Shown here in pieces: positions 24,706-32,780 of a stretch of DNA of 64,000 nt. Each line of letters opens with the position of its first letter. The first letter of the stretch is position 1. Made by a program: the position numbers and the translations under genes. A model generated the notes under the pieces. It had not been told where the DNA came from, made no database searches, and saw nothing but the letters and a program-made list of their open reading frames with translations. Origin of the DNA: Leptospira harrisiae (lineage in GTDB: Bacteria > Spirochaetota > Leptospiria > Leptospirales > Leptospiraceae); contig NZ_NPDX01000006.1 in NCBI RefSeq assembly GCF_002811945.1, positions 1 to 64,000 on the forward strand. The letters are read 5' to 3'.

Positions 24706-25517
24706 AATAGACGGTGGTTTAAACTCGGAAGTTGGTTTCTGATATCGCTTAACTTCTGTAGGTCTATTTCCGCAATTGCAAATCCTTCCTCTGTATGAAT
24801 CTCATCTAAAATTTCCCCCCAAGGAGAAATGATGAGAGAATGACCAAAGGTTTTACGATTCCCATGTGAGTCGTGTGTTCCCGTTTGTCCTGGTGCTAAA
24901 ACATACATAAAATTTTCGATGGCCCGTGCACGAAGCAAAACATGCCAATGGGCCTCACCTGTCGGCACTGTAAATGCTGCTGGCAAAAAACAAAGTTCTA
25001 CTCCTTTTTCAGACAGTGCTCGAAATAACTCTGGAAAACGAATGTCATAACAAATGGCTGAGGAAATTTTTCCGTATTCGGTTTGGATGACATCAGGAAC
25101 TTTTCCCCCACTTTCAGTCGATTTTGATTCGCTATAATTAAACCCATCACCCACCACGGCGTTGAATAAATGTGCCTTATGATAACGAAATACTTCCTTA
25201 CCTTTCGGATTTATGATGACAGCAGTATTATAAACTTTGCCTGTAGGTGCTTTTGTTGGGAATCCTCCTCCGAGGAGATAGATCCCTAGGTCTTTTGCAG
25301 TCTCTTGTAAAAAAGCATTTGTTTCTTCTTCGATTTGGCCCAGGAGATTTTTTTTCTCCAATTCGTTTCCCATAAAAGAAAAGTTTTCGGGTAGGCCAAT
25401 GACTTTTGCTCCCGCACTTGCTGCCTCTTCCACAAGTTGCCTACACTTAGTTAGGTTATTTGAGATTCTTGCTGTACTTGTGACTTGCACTGCGGCGGCT
25501 TTAAATTTCATTATCAT
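24702..25517 (-). CDS. Carbon-nitrogen hydrolase (Nit1-like, deaminated-glutathione amidase type)
   Basis: Nitrilase-superfamily amidase of 271 residues with the catalytic triad Glu44 (GLPENFSF), Lys114 (YHKAHLF) and Cys156 (SAICYDIRFPEL). Length and motifs fit the Nit1/NitFhit branch, which hydrolyses deaminated glutathione as metabolite repair. Omega-amidase is the main alternative. Two start codons are possible two codons apart (25517 and 25511), and neither has a good ribosome site. It is divergent from argB with about 14 bp between start codons. Confidence 0.9.
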   Translation of the reverse strand: MIMKFKAAAVQVTSTARISNNLTKCRQLVEEAASAGAKVIGLPENFSFMGNELEKKNLLGQIEEETNAFLQETAKDLGIYLLGGGFPTKAPTGKVYNTAVIINPKGKEVFRYHKAHLFNAVVGDGFNYSESKSTESGGKVPDVIQTEYGKISSAICYDIRFPELFRALSEKGVELCFLPAAFTVPTGEAHWHVLLRARAIENFMYVLAPGQTGTHDSHGNRKTFGHSLIISPWGEILDEIHTEEGFAIAEIDLQKLSDIRNQLPSLNHRLF

Positions 25518-25531
25518 AAATGAGGACTTTT

Positions 25532-26410
25532 ATGAACCACCATTCTGAAAAAATCAATCATATCTTGGAAGCTCTTCCCTATTTGATCAAATATTCTGGG
25601 AAAACCATCGTTATCAAGTATGGCGGGGCTGCCATGGTGGAAGAAGAATTAAAAGCATCTTTTGCTGAAGATATTGTACTCCTCAAATATTTAGGGATCA
25701 ATCCAGTTGTTGTCCACGGTGGTGGACCGGAAATCAATGCCCTGATCAAGTCTCTCAACCTCAATACGCAGTTCGTTCGTGGACATAGGGTTACAGATGA
25801 AGCCACAATGGAAGTGGTGGAAATGGTTCTCACGGGAAAAGTGAACAAACAAATTGTTTCTCTCATCCAAGAAAAAGGAGGAAAACCCGTTGGTCTCTCT
25901 GGAAAAGATGGTGGGCTTGCCATCGCTGAAAAATACTTGATGGAAGTGGAAGCAGATGATGGAAAAGTTCAGAAAGTGGACTTAGGTCTTGTTGGCGAAG
26001 TGACCGAAGTAGATTCCAATATTTTACTCACCTTACAACGTGAAGGTTTCATCCCTATCATCTCACCTGTTGCTATGTCCAAAGAGGGACAAACCTTAAA
26101 TATCAATGCTGATACGATGGCTGGAGCCATCGCTGAAGCACTTCATGCTGACAAACTCATTTTACTCACTGACACTCCGGGTATTCTGATTGATGGGCAA
26201 TTGGTAACGGGTCTCAAAAAGGCAGACATTCACGAGCATATAAAAAGTGGACAGATCTCTGGTGGCATGATACCAAAAGTAGAATGTTGTTTGCGAGCCA
26301 TTGACTCTGGAGTCAAAAGAGCGCACATCATTGACGGTAGAGTTGCCCATTCCGTCTTAATTGAAATTTTAACCAACCAAGGGATTGGAAGTTTAATCGA
26401 ACAAGGATAG
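25532..26410 (+). CDS. argB: Acetylglutamate kinase
   Basis: Second enzyme of arginine synthesis; it phosphorylates N-acetylglutamate. Signatures are [11 protein letters not shown] near the N-terminus, [11 protein letters not shown], the GLSGKDGGL loop, [12 protein letters not shown], and [11 protein letters not shown] at the C-terminus. The chosen ATG at 25532 has an AGGA site 5 nt upstream; an ATG four codons earlier is also in frame. It is followed after 6 bp by the GAF-PP2C gene, so the two probably share a transcript despite unrelated roles. No other arg genes are visible in the window. Confidence 0.97.
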   Translation: MNHHSEKINHILEALPYLIKYSGKTIVIKYGGAAMVEEELKASFAEDIVLLKYLGINPVVVHGGGPEINALIKSLNLNTQFVRGHRVTDEATMEVVEMVLTGKVNKQIVSLIQEKGGKPVGLSGKDGGLAIAEKYLMEVEADDGKVQKVDLGLVGEVTEVDSNILLTLQREGFIPIISPVAMSKEGQTLNINADTMAGAIAEALHADKLILLTDTPGILIDGQLVTGLKKADIHEHIKSGQISGGMIPKVECCLRAIDSGVKRAHIIDGRVAHSVLIEILTNQGIGSLIEQG

Positions 26411-26416
26411 ATTCGG

Positions 26417-28162
26417 ATGCCTACTAAACTACTGACATTAGGTCTGATTTCAGACATCACAAGCCGTATTAATTCACAGGAAGATCTGAATACACTTCTC
26501 GGAGAGATTATGGGAATCACTCGTGATGTTCTTCAAACGGAAGGTTCTTCCTTACTCCTATATGATAAAGAAAACGATCAGTTGGTATTTAATACAACTA
26601 GTGGTTTAAAAGAAGAATCACTAGCCCACCTAACAGTTCCTAGAGGGAAAGGGATTGCGGGAATGGTACTCGAAACTCTTAAACCGGAAATTGTAAATGA
26701 TGCTGCCAATGACCCTAGGATTTTTAAAGCTATCGACCAAAAGGTTGGTTACGTCACAAGGAATCTACTTTGTGTCCCTATGATTGCCCAAGGAGAAGTA
26801 CAAGGTGTACTCGAAGCAGTAAACTCCCTCGACAATCGTGATTTCAATCATACAGATATTAAAATTTTAAAATACCTTTCTAATTTAGCTGCCATTGCGG
26901 TAAAAAATCGCCTTCTCATTGATAGTCTCAATTTAAGAGCTAATGAACTTAACGGATTGTTTCAAATCTCTCAAGCTCTTGCCAATATCCAAAGTTCAGA
27001 TGAATTCATGGATTTGGCTGTCAAAACCATTTCGGAAGTTTTACAAGTAGATAGAGTTTCTCTTCACTTTGAAAAGATTGAGAAAAAAGGACTGCCTCGT
27101 ACCAAATCCAAAGGGTTCTCCGATCAAATCCATGACGAAGATGTAGAAGTTTTGTTATTCGCTGACAAAGCAGATTGGATGTTCAAAGGATACAAGATCA
27201 TTACTGCTAACTCACCCCAAGGAATTCAACTCACACATAAAGGATTATTCCAACATAGTATGATTCTTTTCCCCATTCTGAAAAACAAAGAATGGTTAGG
27301 TTCTCTTGTGGTTTCTGACAAAACATCGCGAACCAGATTTGATGAGATGGACATTCGGATTTTACGAACGCTCACAAACCAAGTTGGGGAGGCTTACACT
27401 GCTTTACAAGTGAAGATACAAAGTGAACGTTTGAAAAACATTGACCGCGATATGCAAGTCGCAGCGATGATCCAAAAACATTCCCTCCCAATCATTCCTA
27501 AACAATATTCCCTTTTAGAATTTGATACCTACTACCAAGCCTCACGTGAAATTGGTGGAGACTTCTATGATATGGTGGTCCATGGGAAAGATGAGGTTTC
27601 TGTGATCATTGCGGATGTGTCAGGGAAAGGGACACCTGCTGCCCTCTTTATGGAATTTTCCAAAACGGTTTTGCAACAAGAGGTTGCAAAAACCACTTCC
27701 ACAAGTGAGGCTCTCTTTAACGCCAACCAAATCTTACAAGATAAATCTGGTTTTCTAATGTTTGTCACAGCAATGCTTGTGCGAATCAATATGACAAAAA
27801 AAGAATTAACTTATTCTTCTGCTGGCCATAATTTACAAATCATCTATCGCAAAAAACATCATAAAATCCAACACCTATCAGGAAAAGGTCAACCTATGGG
27901 GATTGGCAATTGTGAGTTCTCGGAACATACTGTGAGTTATTTGCCTGGTGATCTTTTGGTATTGTACACAGATGGTGTGACAGAAGCCATGAACACGAAA
28001 GAAGAACTTTTTTCAGAAGAAAGATTGGAATCCGTCATTTTATCTCATATCAACGATCCACCAGAAGTAATTCGGCAAGCCATTCTACAAAAAGTAAGTG
28101 AATTTGTGGGTGAAGCAGAGCCACACGATGACCTTTCCCTCTTTATTATTCGTCTAAACTAG
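26417..28162 (+). CDS. GAF-GAF-PP2C (RsbU/SpoIIE-type) serine phosphatase
   Basis: A cytoplasmic 581-residue signalling protein. The first GAF domain (~20-165) includes GKGIAGMVLE and NLLCVPM. A second, more diverged GAF-like domain spans ~180-330. A linker with DRDMQVAAMIQKHSLP precedes the SpoIIE/PP2C domain (~365-581), with metal motifs IGGDFYD, IADVSGKG, LYTDGVTEA and HDDLS. It should dephosphorylate an anti-sigma antagonist in a partner-switch pathway, which is inference. A 196-residue coiled-coil protein follows with a strong ribosome site after 16 bp and may be a partner. Confidence 0.93.
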   Translation: MPTKLLTLGLISDITSRINSQEDLNTLLGEIMGITRDVLQTEGSSLLLYDKENDQLVFNTTSGLKEESLAHLTVPRGKGIAGMVLETLKPEIVNDAANDPRIFKAIDQKVGYVTRNLLCVPMIAQGEVQGVLEAVNSLDNRDFNHTDIKILKYLSNLAAIAVKNRLLIDSLNLRANELNGLFQISQALANIQSSDEFMDLAVKTISEVLQVDRVSLHFEKIEKKGLPRTKSKGFSDQIHDEDVEVLLFADKADWMFKGYKIITANSPQGIQLTHKGLFQHSMILFPILKNKEWLGSLVVSDKTSRTRFDEMDIRILRTLTNQVGEAYTALQVKIQSERLKNIDRDMQVAAMIQKHSLPIIPKQYSLLEFDTYYQASREIGGDFYDMVVHGKDEVSVIIADVSGKGTPAALFMEFSKTVLQQEVAKTTSTSEALFNANQILQDKSGFLMFVTAMLVRINMTKKELTYSSAGHNLQIIYRKKHHKIQHLSGKGQPMGIGNCEFSEHTVSYLPGDLLVLYTDGVTEAMNTKEELFSEERLESVILSHINDPPEVIRQAILQKVSEFVGEAEPHDDLSLFIIRLN

Positions 28163-28178
28163 TAGTAAAGGAGTTTTT

Positions 28179-28769
28179 ATGAAACGCATTCTATATGCCA
28201 TTGCAGTGTCACTCCGATTGGACAAACTGCACAAAGCCATGTTAGATGCTGTCATTGAAACACGTGTTAAAAACGCGCTACAAACATCTGACAAACTACG
28301 GAAAGAACAGGATCGTTTGCGAGAAAAAGAATTTCGTAAACAAATGGAAGACTTACAAAACAACCACAATAGCAGTTTTGAAAATTATAAATTAGAAACA
28401 GAAAATCTAATTCGTATTTTTAAAAACCAAATCCTTGTGGAAAAAAAAGAAGTTTTGAAAGAACGAGAAATCGTAAAAGAAATGCAACGCCAAGCGATGA
28501 TTCGCGACAACAGATTCCAACATTACATTTTACGATTCAAAGAAATCCTTTTTGTAAATAAAAAGGTAGTGGAGTCCATCCAAAGTTTAGTCAAAGTCGA
28601 ATCCAACATCGAAGATCTGTTATACGAAATTGACAATTACGATGAAAGTAAGTTCATCAAAAAACCGGAAATGATTTTGGATACGGAATTTCTAAAAGAA
28701 CTTCATAAAAAAGAGGAAGAAATTCGGGATAATATTCTCAAGTTTCAAAAGAAAGTAGAAAATAGCTGA
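28179..28769 (+). CDS. Coiled-coil protein of unknown function
   Basis: A 196-residue protein without a membrane segment or signal peptide. Residues ~30-130 are almost continuously charged, with heptad spacing, and predict a long coiled coil. A short segment near 125-165 is less charged. I do not recognise a family. A strong AAAGGAG ribosome site lies 5 nt before the ATG. It follows the GAF-PP2C gene closely and ends in a hairpin whose left arm contains its stop codon. A structural or scaffold role beside the phosphatase is only a guess. Confidence 0.75.
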   Translation: MKRILYAIAVSLRLDKLHKAMLDAVIETRVKNALQTSDKLRKEQDRLREKEFRKQMEDLQNNHNSSFENYKLETENLIRIFKNQILVEKKEVLKEREIVKEMQRQAMIRDNRFQHYILRFKEILFVNKKVVESIQSLVKVESNIEDLLYEIDNYDESKFIKKPEMILDTEFLKELHKKEEEIRDNILKFQKKVENS

Positions 28770-28787
28770 TCTAAAGATCAGCTATTT
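28760..28787. terminator. Bidirectional terminator between convergent genes
   Basis: AAATAGCTGATC pairs perfectly (12 bp) with GATCAGCTATTT around a TAAA loop. It contains the stop codon of the coiled-coil gene in one arm and that of the phosphofructokinase gene in the other, so both transcripts end inside it. Confidence 0.75.
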
Positions 28788-30086
28788 CGCCTTCATCGAA
28801 TTGGGTTGGCCCGTCGATGCAAGTAACGCCCGCCACAGTGTACTCCTTTCTGGACGTAGCACTTTTCTCTCGGCAATGGCAAGGGAAATCGGCATTACAG
28901 TAAACACATTGTTCCAAATCCCAACAACACAACCCGTCCTTCCTGCAAAGGCAGCATGGACCGCATTTTGTGCGAGAAACCCACAGAACACAGAGTCTTC
29001 CGCATTGGCAGGAACAGAACGTATGATATAACTGGGGTCGATGTATTTTAGATTGAGACCCACACCTTCTTTTTTAAAGTATTCGGTGATTTTATCTTTG
29101 ATAAAAATTCCAATGTCCGCCAACTTCTTGTTACCCGACTGGTCTTTTTCTCCTTTGTCTTCAAAGAACTTTTGGCCAGCCCCTTCTGCCAAAATCACAA
29201 CGGCATGGCCTCGTCTTTGGACTCGCTCTTTCAACACCGTTAAAAAAGCTCCCTCTCCTTCTAAATCAAAATCAAGTTCGGGAATGAGGACAAAATTTAC
29301 ATTTTTAGAAGCAAGAGCCGAGTTCACTGCGATAAAACCGGAATGGCGGCCCATCAGTTTCACAAGACCGACTCCACTAGGTGCTCCTTTCGCCTCTTCA
29401 TGGGCACAGTTGACTGCCTCTACCGCCTTACTAAAAGCAGTCGAAAACCCAAAAGTTTTTTGGACATAGTTGATGTCATTATCGATAGTTTTGGGAATCC
29501 CGACTATGGCGATGTCTTCTTTTCGTTTCCGCACCTCTTCTTGGATGGCCTGGGCCCCACGAAGGGTTCCGTCCCCACCAATACAAAACAACATCTTCAC
29601 TCCATAGAGAAACAATGTATCCACCATATCTCCAATATTTTGGTTCCCCCGAGAGGATCCGAGAATGGATCCACCGAAGTTCATGATATGAGCTACCTTA
29701 TCTGGCGTGAGTTCCACGGGCCTATGTCCAAATTTTTTCACAAGGCCTTCATACCCAAATGGAAATCCCAAAATTCGGGGCACTTTGTACCGGTAATGGA
29801 GCTCCATCACTAAAGCACGAATCACATCGTTGATTCCAGGGCAAAGTCCCCCACAGGTGACGATCCCTGCTGTGACTTCCTCGGGGCGAAAATAGATTTT
29901 TTCTTTCGGGCCCGCCTGTTCAAAGAATACGGGACTTGTTTCAACGGTTTTTTTAGCATCGGCTGGACCGGAAAATATAGTTTGGAATAGAACGACGGAG
30001 TTGTCTTCCGTCCAGTAGTCATACCCTGCTGGGTTTGGAATGGTGCAAGGACCAAATTGTTCAACCTTGGTATCATTTTCATTCAT
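28782..30086 (-). CDS. pfk: 6-phosphofructokinase, ATP-type signature in the PPi-PFK-like clade
   Basis: Glycolytic enzyme of 434 residues. Motifs are [26 protein letters not shown], the nucleotide loop [10 protein letters not shown], catalytic [10 protein letters not shown], and MGRHSGFIA. The residue after GGD is Gly, as in ATP-dependent enzymes (Asp marks the PPi form). The Lys in PKTIDND is shared with PPi and plant or trypanosome ATP enzymes. The best inference is therefore an ATP-dependent enzyme of the long clade. An N-terminal extension of about 75 residues precedes the core, as in plant and trypanosome forms. Confidence 0.93.
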   Translation of the reverse strand: MNENDTKVEQFGPCTIPNPAGYDYWTEDNSVVLFQTIFSGPADAKKTVETSPVFFEQAGPKEKIYFRPEEVTAGIVTCGGLCPGINDVIRALVMELHYRYKVPRILGFPFGYEGLVKKFGHRPVELTPDKVAHIMNFGGSILGSSRGNQNIGDMVDTLFLYGVKMLFCIGGDGTLRGAQAIQEEVRKRKEDIAIVGIPKTIDNDINYVQKTFGFSTAFSKAVEAVNCAHEEAKGAPSGVGLVKLMGRHSGFIAVNSALASKNVNFVLIPELDFDLEGEGAFLTVLKERVQRRGHAVVILAEGAGQKFFEDKGEKDQSGNKKLADIGIFIKDKITEYFKKEGVGLNLKYIDPSYIIRSVPANAEDSVFCGFLAQNAVHAAFAGRTGCVVGIWNNVFTVMPISLAIAERKVLRPERSTLWRALLASTGQPNSMKAK

Positions 30087-30170
30087 TGATCCAACTTATA
30101 ACAAAAAAAGAGAGAGAAGAAAGCAAATTTCATTGCCAAACTAAGGAAAAGCAGGCATAAATGCTTTTAG

Positions 30171-30992
30171 ATGCTTAAAAAGATAGTATTCCTTACCACC
30201 CTCGTTACGATTACGAGCTACAATCTTTTCGCACAAGGCCTTCCTTTCTTTTCTAGTTATTCTTTTTCGGATCCAAGATCTGCTTTGTTCCAAGTAGGTG
30301 GTTCACGTAACGGTAATTTGGCGATCTTAATTCCATTTCGTTTCCCAAAAGAATTGGAACTTGGTTATGATGGCAAACTTCCAAAATCAGATGATCCCAT
30401 GGCTGGGATTCAAATTTTTTCTTCCGTCATTCCTTTTTCCACGACAAACCCGTACCGCAACCCAGAGGGTAACTTTGATGTCAGACCAGAAAGGATGAAC
30501 TCTGCCCTACTTTCTTACCAACCCAACGTAACTTATGTGTATTACAGAAATGGGTTTACTTTTGATTTAGGACTCAGTATGGGAATGTCGATGAACCAAG
30601 GGGCCTCCGGGTATGTGGATGTTGCCGAATCAAAAGTGCGAATCAAATACCGACTCAATCGAAACTTGTTTTCTTTTATCAAAAACTCTCGTTGGGAATT
30701 ATTTTTACAACTCTCTGAACTTCATAGGTTCGATAACGACATCAATAATCGACTCAATACATCCATTCGAGCACAAGAACCTTCCAGAACCAACTTCGTT
30801 GGAAGACAAGTTTACATCACACCGGGGATCAGCATTTCCAATAGTAATTTAACGTTCGAAGGTATGGTACGTGTTCCTCTCAACGCAAGGGAAGCGGGTC
30901 GCACTTTAGACGAACTTTGGGCACCTGAAATCCAAGGAAACTTAGGTCTCAAATACTACATGCCTGTAGCACCGTCCACACATTCTAATTGA
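30171..30992 (+). CDS. Exported protein, likely outer-membrane associated
   Basis: A 273-residue protein with a clear signal peptide (MLKKIVFLTTLVTITSYN, cleavage likely after LFAQ). The mature part has alternating polar and hydrophobic stretches with aromatic residues, such as VTYVYYRNGFTFDLGLSMG and QVYITPGISISNSNLTFEG, which suggests beta strands of a small barrel. No known family is recognised. It stops exactly where the convergent small membrane-protein gene ends. Confidence 0.72.
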   Translation: MLKKIVFLTTLVTITSYNLFAQGLPFFSSYSFSDPRSALFQVGGSRNGNLAILIPFRFPKELELGYDGKLPKSDDPMAGIQIFSSVIPFSTTNPYRNPEGNFDVRPERMNSALLSYQPNVTYVYYRNGFTFDLGLSMGMSMNQGASGYVDVAESKVRIKYRLNRNLFSFIKNSRWELFLQLSELHRFDNDINNRLNTSIRAQEPSRTNFVGRQVYITPGISISNSNLTFEGMVRVPLNAREAGRTLDELWAPEIQGNLGLKYYMPVAPSTHSN

Positions 30993-31385
30993 TTAACCCT
31001 TCGTTAACTTCCATTCAAAGCTTGCTAAACTCACCACTACCATCATTTCCAAAACAAAATAGATTTCACATACAATCGTAGTTTGGTCTAAATTCATAAG
31101 GAGATAAAACATAGTGAAGGCGCAGTATAAAAAATTGGCGAGAGCAATCACTCGTAAATAAAATTTCCATTGAAAAGGATTTAAAACGCAACATAACAAA
31201 GAATATACGGCATAAACAAAAGGCAATATTGATAAAATATACAGTGTGTCAATTGGCATCCCTAAATAATCGATATACAAAGGAAGGACGAGAGAAAGTA
31301 AAACTCCCGAAAGGATGGCACCTAGACCATCGATTAAAAATATATACTTTGAATTGTTTTTTAAAAACTGAATTTGTGAATTCAT
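30993..31385 (-). CDS. Small four-helix membrane protein, unknown
   Basis: About 130 residues with four hydrophobic segments (~15-35, ~42-60, ~70-90, ~95-115). I do not recognise a family. The ATG at 31385 has an AAGGAAAG site about 12 nt upstream; a GTG nine codons earlier gives a longer form without a ribosome site. It lies downstream of the metF-like gene on the same strand, 51 bp away, but no link to folate metabolism is seen. Confidence 0.65.
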   Translation of the reverse strand: MNSQIQFLKNNSKYIFLIDGLGAILSGVLLSLVLPLYIDYLGMPIDTLYILSILPFVYAVYSLLCCVLNPFQWKFYLRVIALANFLYCAFTMFYLLMNLDQTTIVCEIYFVLEMMVVVSLASFEWKLTKG

Positions 31386-31436
31386 AAATTGATTTATCTT
31401 TCCTTGGGGCACATCGAATTTGATGTTAGTTGCTTT

Positions 31437-32180
31437 TCACTTAAATATACCGCTTAAATAAGTCTCAAGACTCAATCTAATGGGCATCAAATAGGTATTT
31501 AAATCATTTTTTGAACAGTATTGAATGACTTCTTTTGCAAATTTTACATTCCAATCCATATTAGGTTTAAAATCCTTTGGGAAATAAGCTCGATTCCTTG
31601 ATTCCCAATAACTTTGCGATTTTTCCGTGATTACAGGGCTGATCCCTATATAAACTTCCATTCCTTGTAGTTTTTCAGTAAAAATCTGAATCAGTCGTAA
31701 ATCAAAAAAAGGTTGAGTTAGAAATCCATCGGCGCCCGCATCTATTTTCATTTCAATATAATCAAATTCGTCTTTAATCCCACTGCGATATTGATCAATA
31801 GCAGCGTAAACTTTTAGCGAACTCATTTCTTTTTTTAATTTTTTAATCAGTTTAATCGAAGTCGTTGTATAAACTTTTTGGGACATATCCGTAGGTGGAT
31901 CGCCCTTTATGACTAAAACAGAGGGAATGTTATTTTTTTGAAGGAATTCAATGATATGATCACAATGATCTAAATGAAAGTCAATGGCACGCAAATGAGG
32001 AATTGCGTTTGGAAAAATGTTTTGAATCGATGCAGCGGCAAACCAACTTCTAGTTTCAAACCGTAGTAAATCGGGAATGTTTATTCCAGAGATTTGACTG
32101 AAAGTATTTTTTACATAATTCACTTCGTATAATAATGTTTCAGTATCTCTTGGAACAACTTCTAATAATATTTTACTCAT
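31437..32180 (-). CDS. metF: Methylenetetrahydrofolate reductase-like protein
   Basis: A 247-residue TIM-barrel protein of the MTHFR family. LLEVVPRDT near the N-terminus carries the Glu expected to protonate FAD. VLVIKGDPP and IDAGADGFLTQPFFD match the flavin- and folate-binding segments. It is about 40-50 residues shorter than typical bacterial MetF and fairly diverged. It would supply 5-methyl-tetrahydrofolate to MetH, encoded upstream on the same strand. GGATGA precedes the ATG. Low similarity means reductase activity should be treated as likely rather than certain. Confidence 0.78.
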   Translation of the reverse strand: MSKILLEVVPRDTETLLYEVNYVKNTFSQISGINIPDLLRFETRSWFAAASIQNIFPNAIPHLRAIDFHLDHCDHIIEFLQKNNIPSVLVIKGDPPTDMSQKVYTTTSIKLIKKLKKEMSSLKVYAAIDQYRSGIKDEFDYIEMKIDAGADGFLTQPFFDLRLIQIFTEKLQGMEVYIGISPVITEKSQSYWESRNRAYFPKDFKPNMDWNVKFAKEVIQYCSKNDLNTYLMPIRLSLETYLSGIFK

Positions 32181-32376
32181 TCATCATCCTATATTAAAAT
32201 GATCTAGACTTACAACTCAGTCAATATGCGATATTCAATTATCACGTGTATCTCGAAGATTTATACTTGATAGTTATATAGACCCAGGCAAATTATAAGG
32301 TTGACAAAGAAAGAAATATTTTAGTGCCCAGTGTAACGTAAGTAAACTAAAAGATAGGAAATGAGTTAGTTTTGTT

Positions 32377-32733
32377 CTATCCTTTGCTTACAAACCGTTT
32401 CCAAGACAAATCCACATCCATCTTAGATATTTGTTCTTTTCTTCGAGAGATCCGAAATTCGTGATTCTTGAAAATGGACCTGGCTTCGTGATTAGAGTTT
32501 TGATTCTCATTTGATTGCTTTGCCTCTTCTTTCCAAACAATCATGGTTTCTTCAGTTGGACAACTGGCTTCCCCACAACTCACTTCTAAAATTTCAAGTT
32601 CCGTTTCTTTGGGGATATTGGTATAATCCTGTAACCAAGAAGCAAGTTTGGAATGGAAAGAAAATCCATCACCTAGCGTTCCTTTGGCGACAGACTTCCA
32701 TCCATGGTTATGATTGTTTTGAATGAAACTCAC
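32377..32733 (-). CDS. Hypothetical protein with a C-G-E-x-x-C-P-T-E-E-T motif
   Basis: A 118-residue soluble protein. The central ILEVSCGEASCPTEETMIVW resembles a small uncharacterised bacterial family with a Cys-Pro-x-x-Glu-Thr motif that I recall from the neighbourhood of CobW-type metallochaperone genes; this recollection is weak. The C-terminal FRISRRKEQISKMDV is also conserved-looking. The start is GTG with AGGAGG five nt upstream, which is strong. It follows metH after a hairpin and sits in the methionine-cycle block, so a role with B12, zinc or methionine synthesis is conceivable. Confidence 0.72.
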   Translation of the reverse strand: MSFIQNNHNHGWKSVAKGTLGDGFSFHSKLASWLQDYTNIPKETELEILEVSCGEASCPTEETMIVWKEEAKQSNENQNSNHEARSIFKNHEFRISRRKEQISKMDVDLSWKRFVSKG

Positions 32734-32753
32734 AGAACCCTCCTTCCTCTCTC

Positions 32754-32780
32754 AAGTCTTAAACTGACTCTTTAAGACTT
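32754..32780 (-). terminator. Hairpin at the 3' end of metH
   Basis: AAGTCTTAAA and TTTAAGACTT form a perfect 10-bp stem around a 7-nt loop overlapping the metH stop codon. No T-run follows; instead the ribosome site of the next gene follows. It may partly terminate or stabilise the metH message. Confidence 0.5.
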
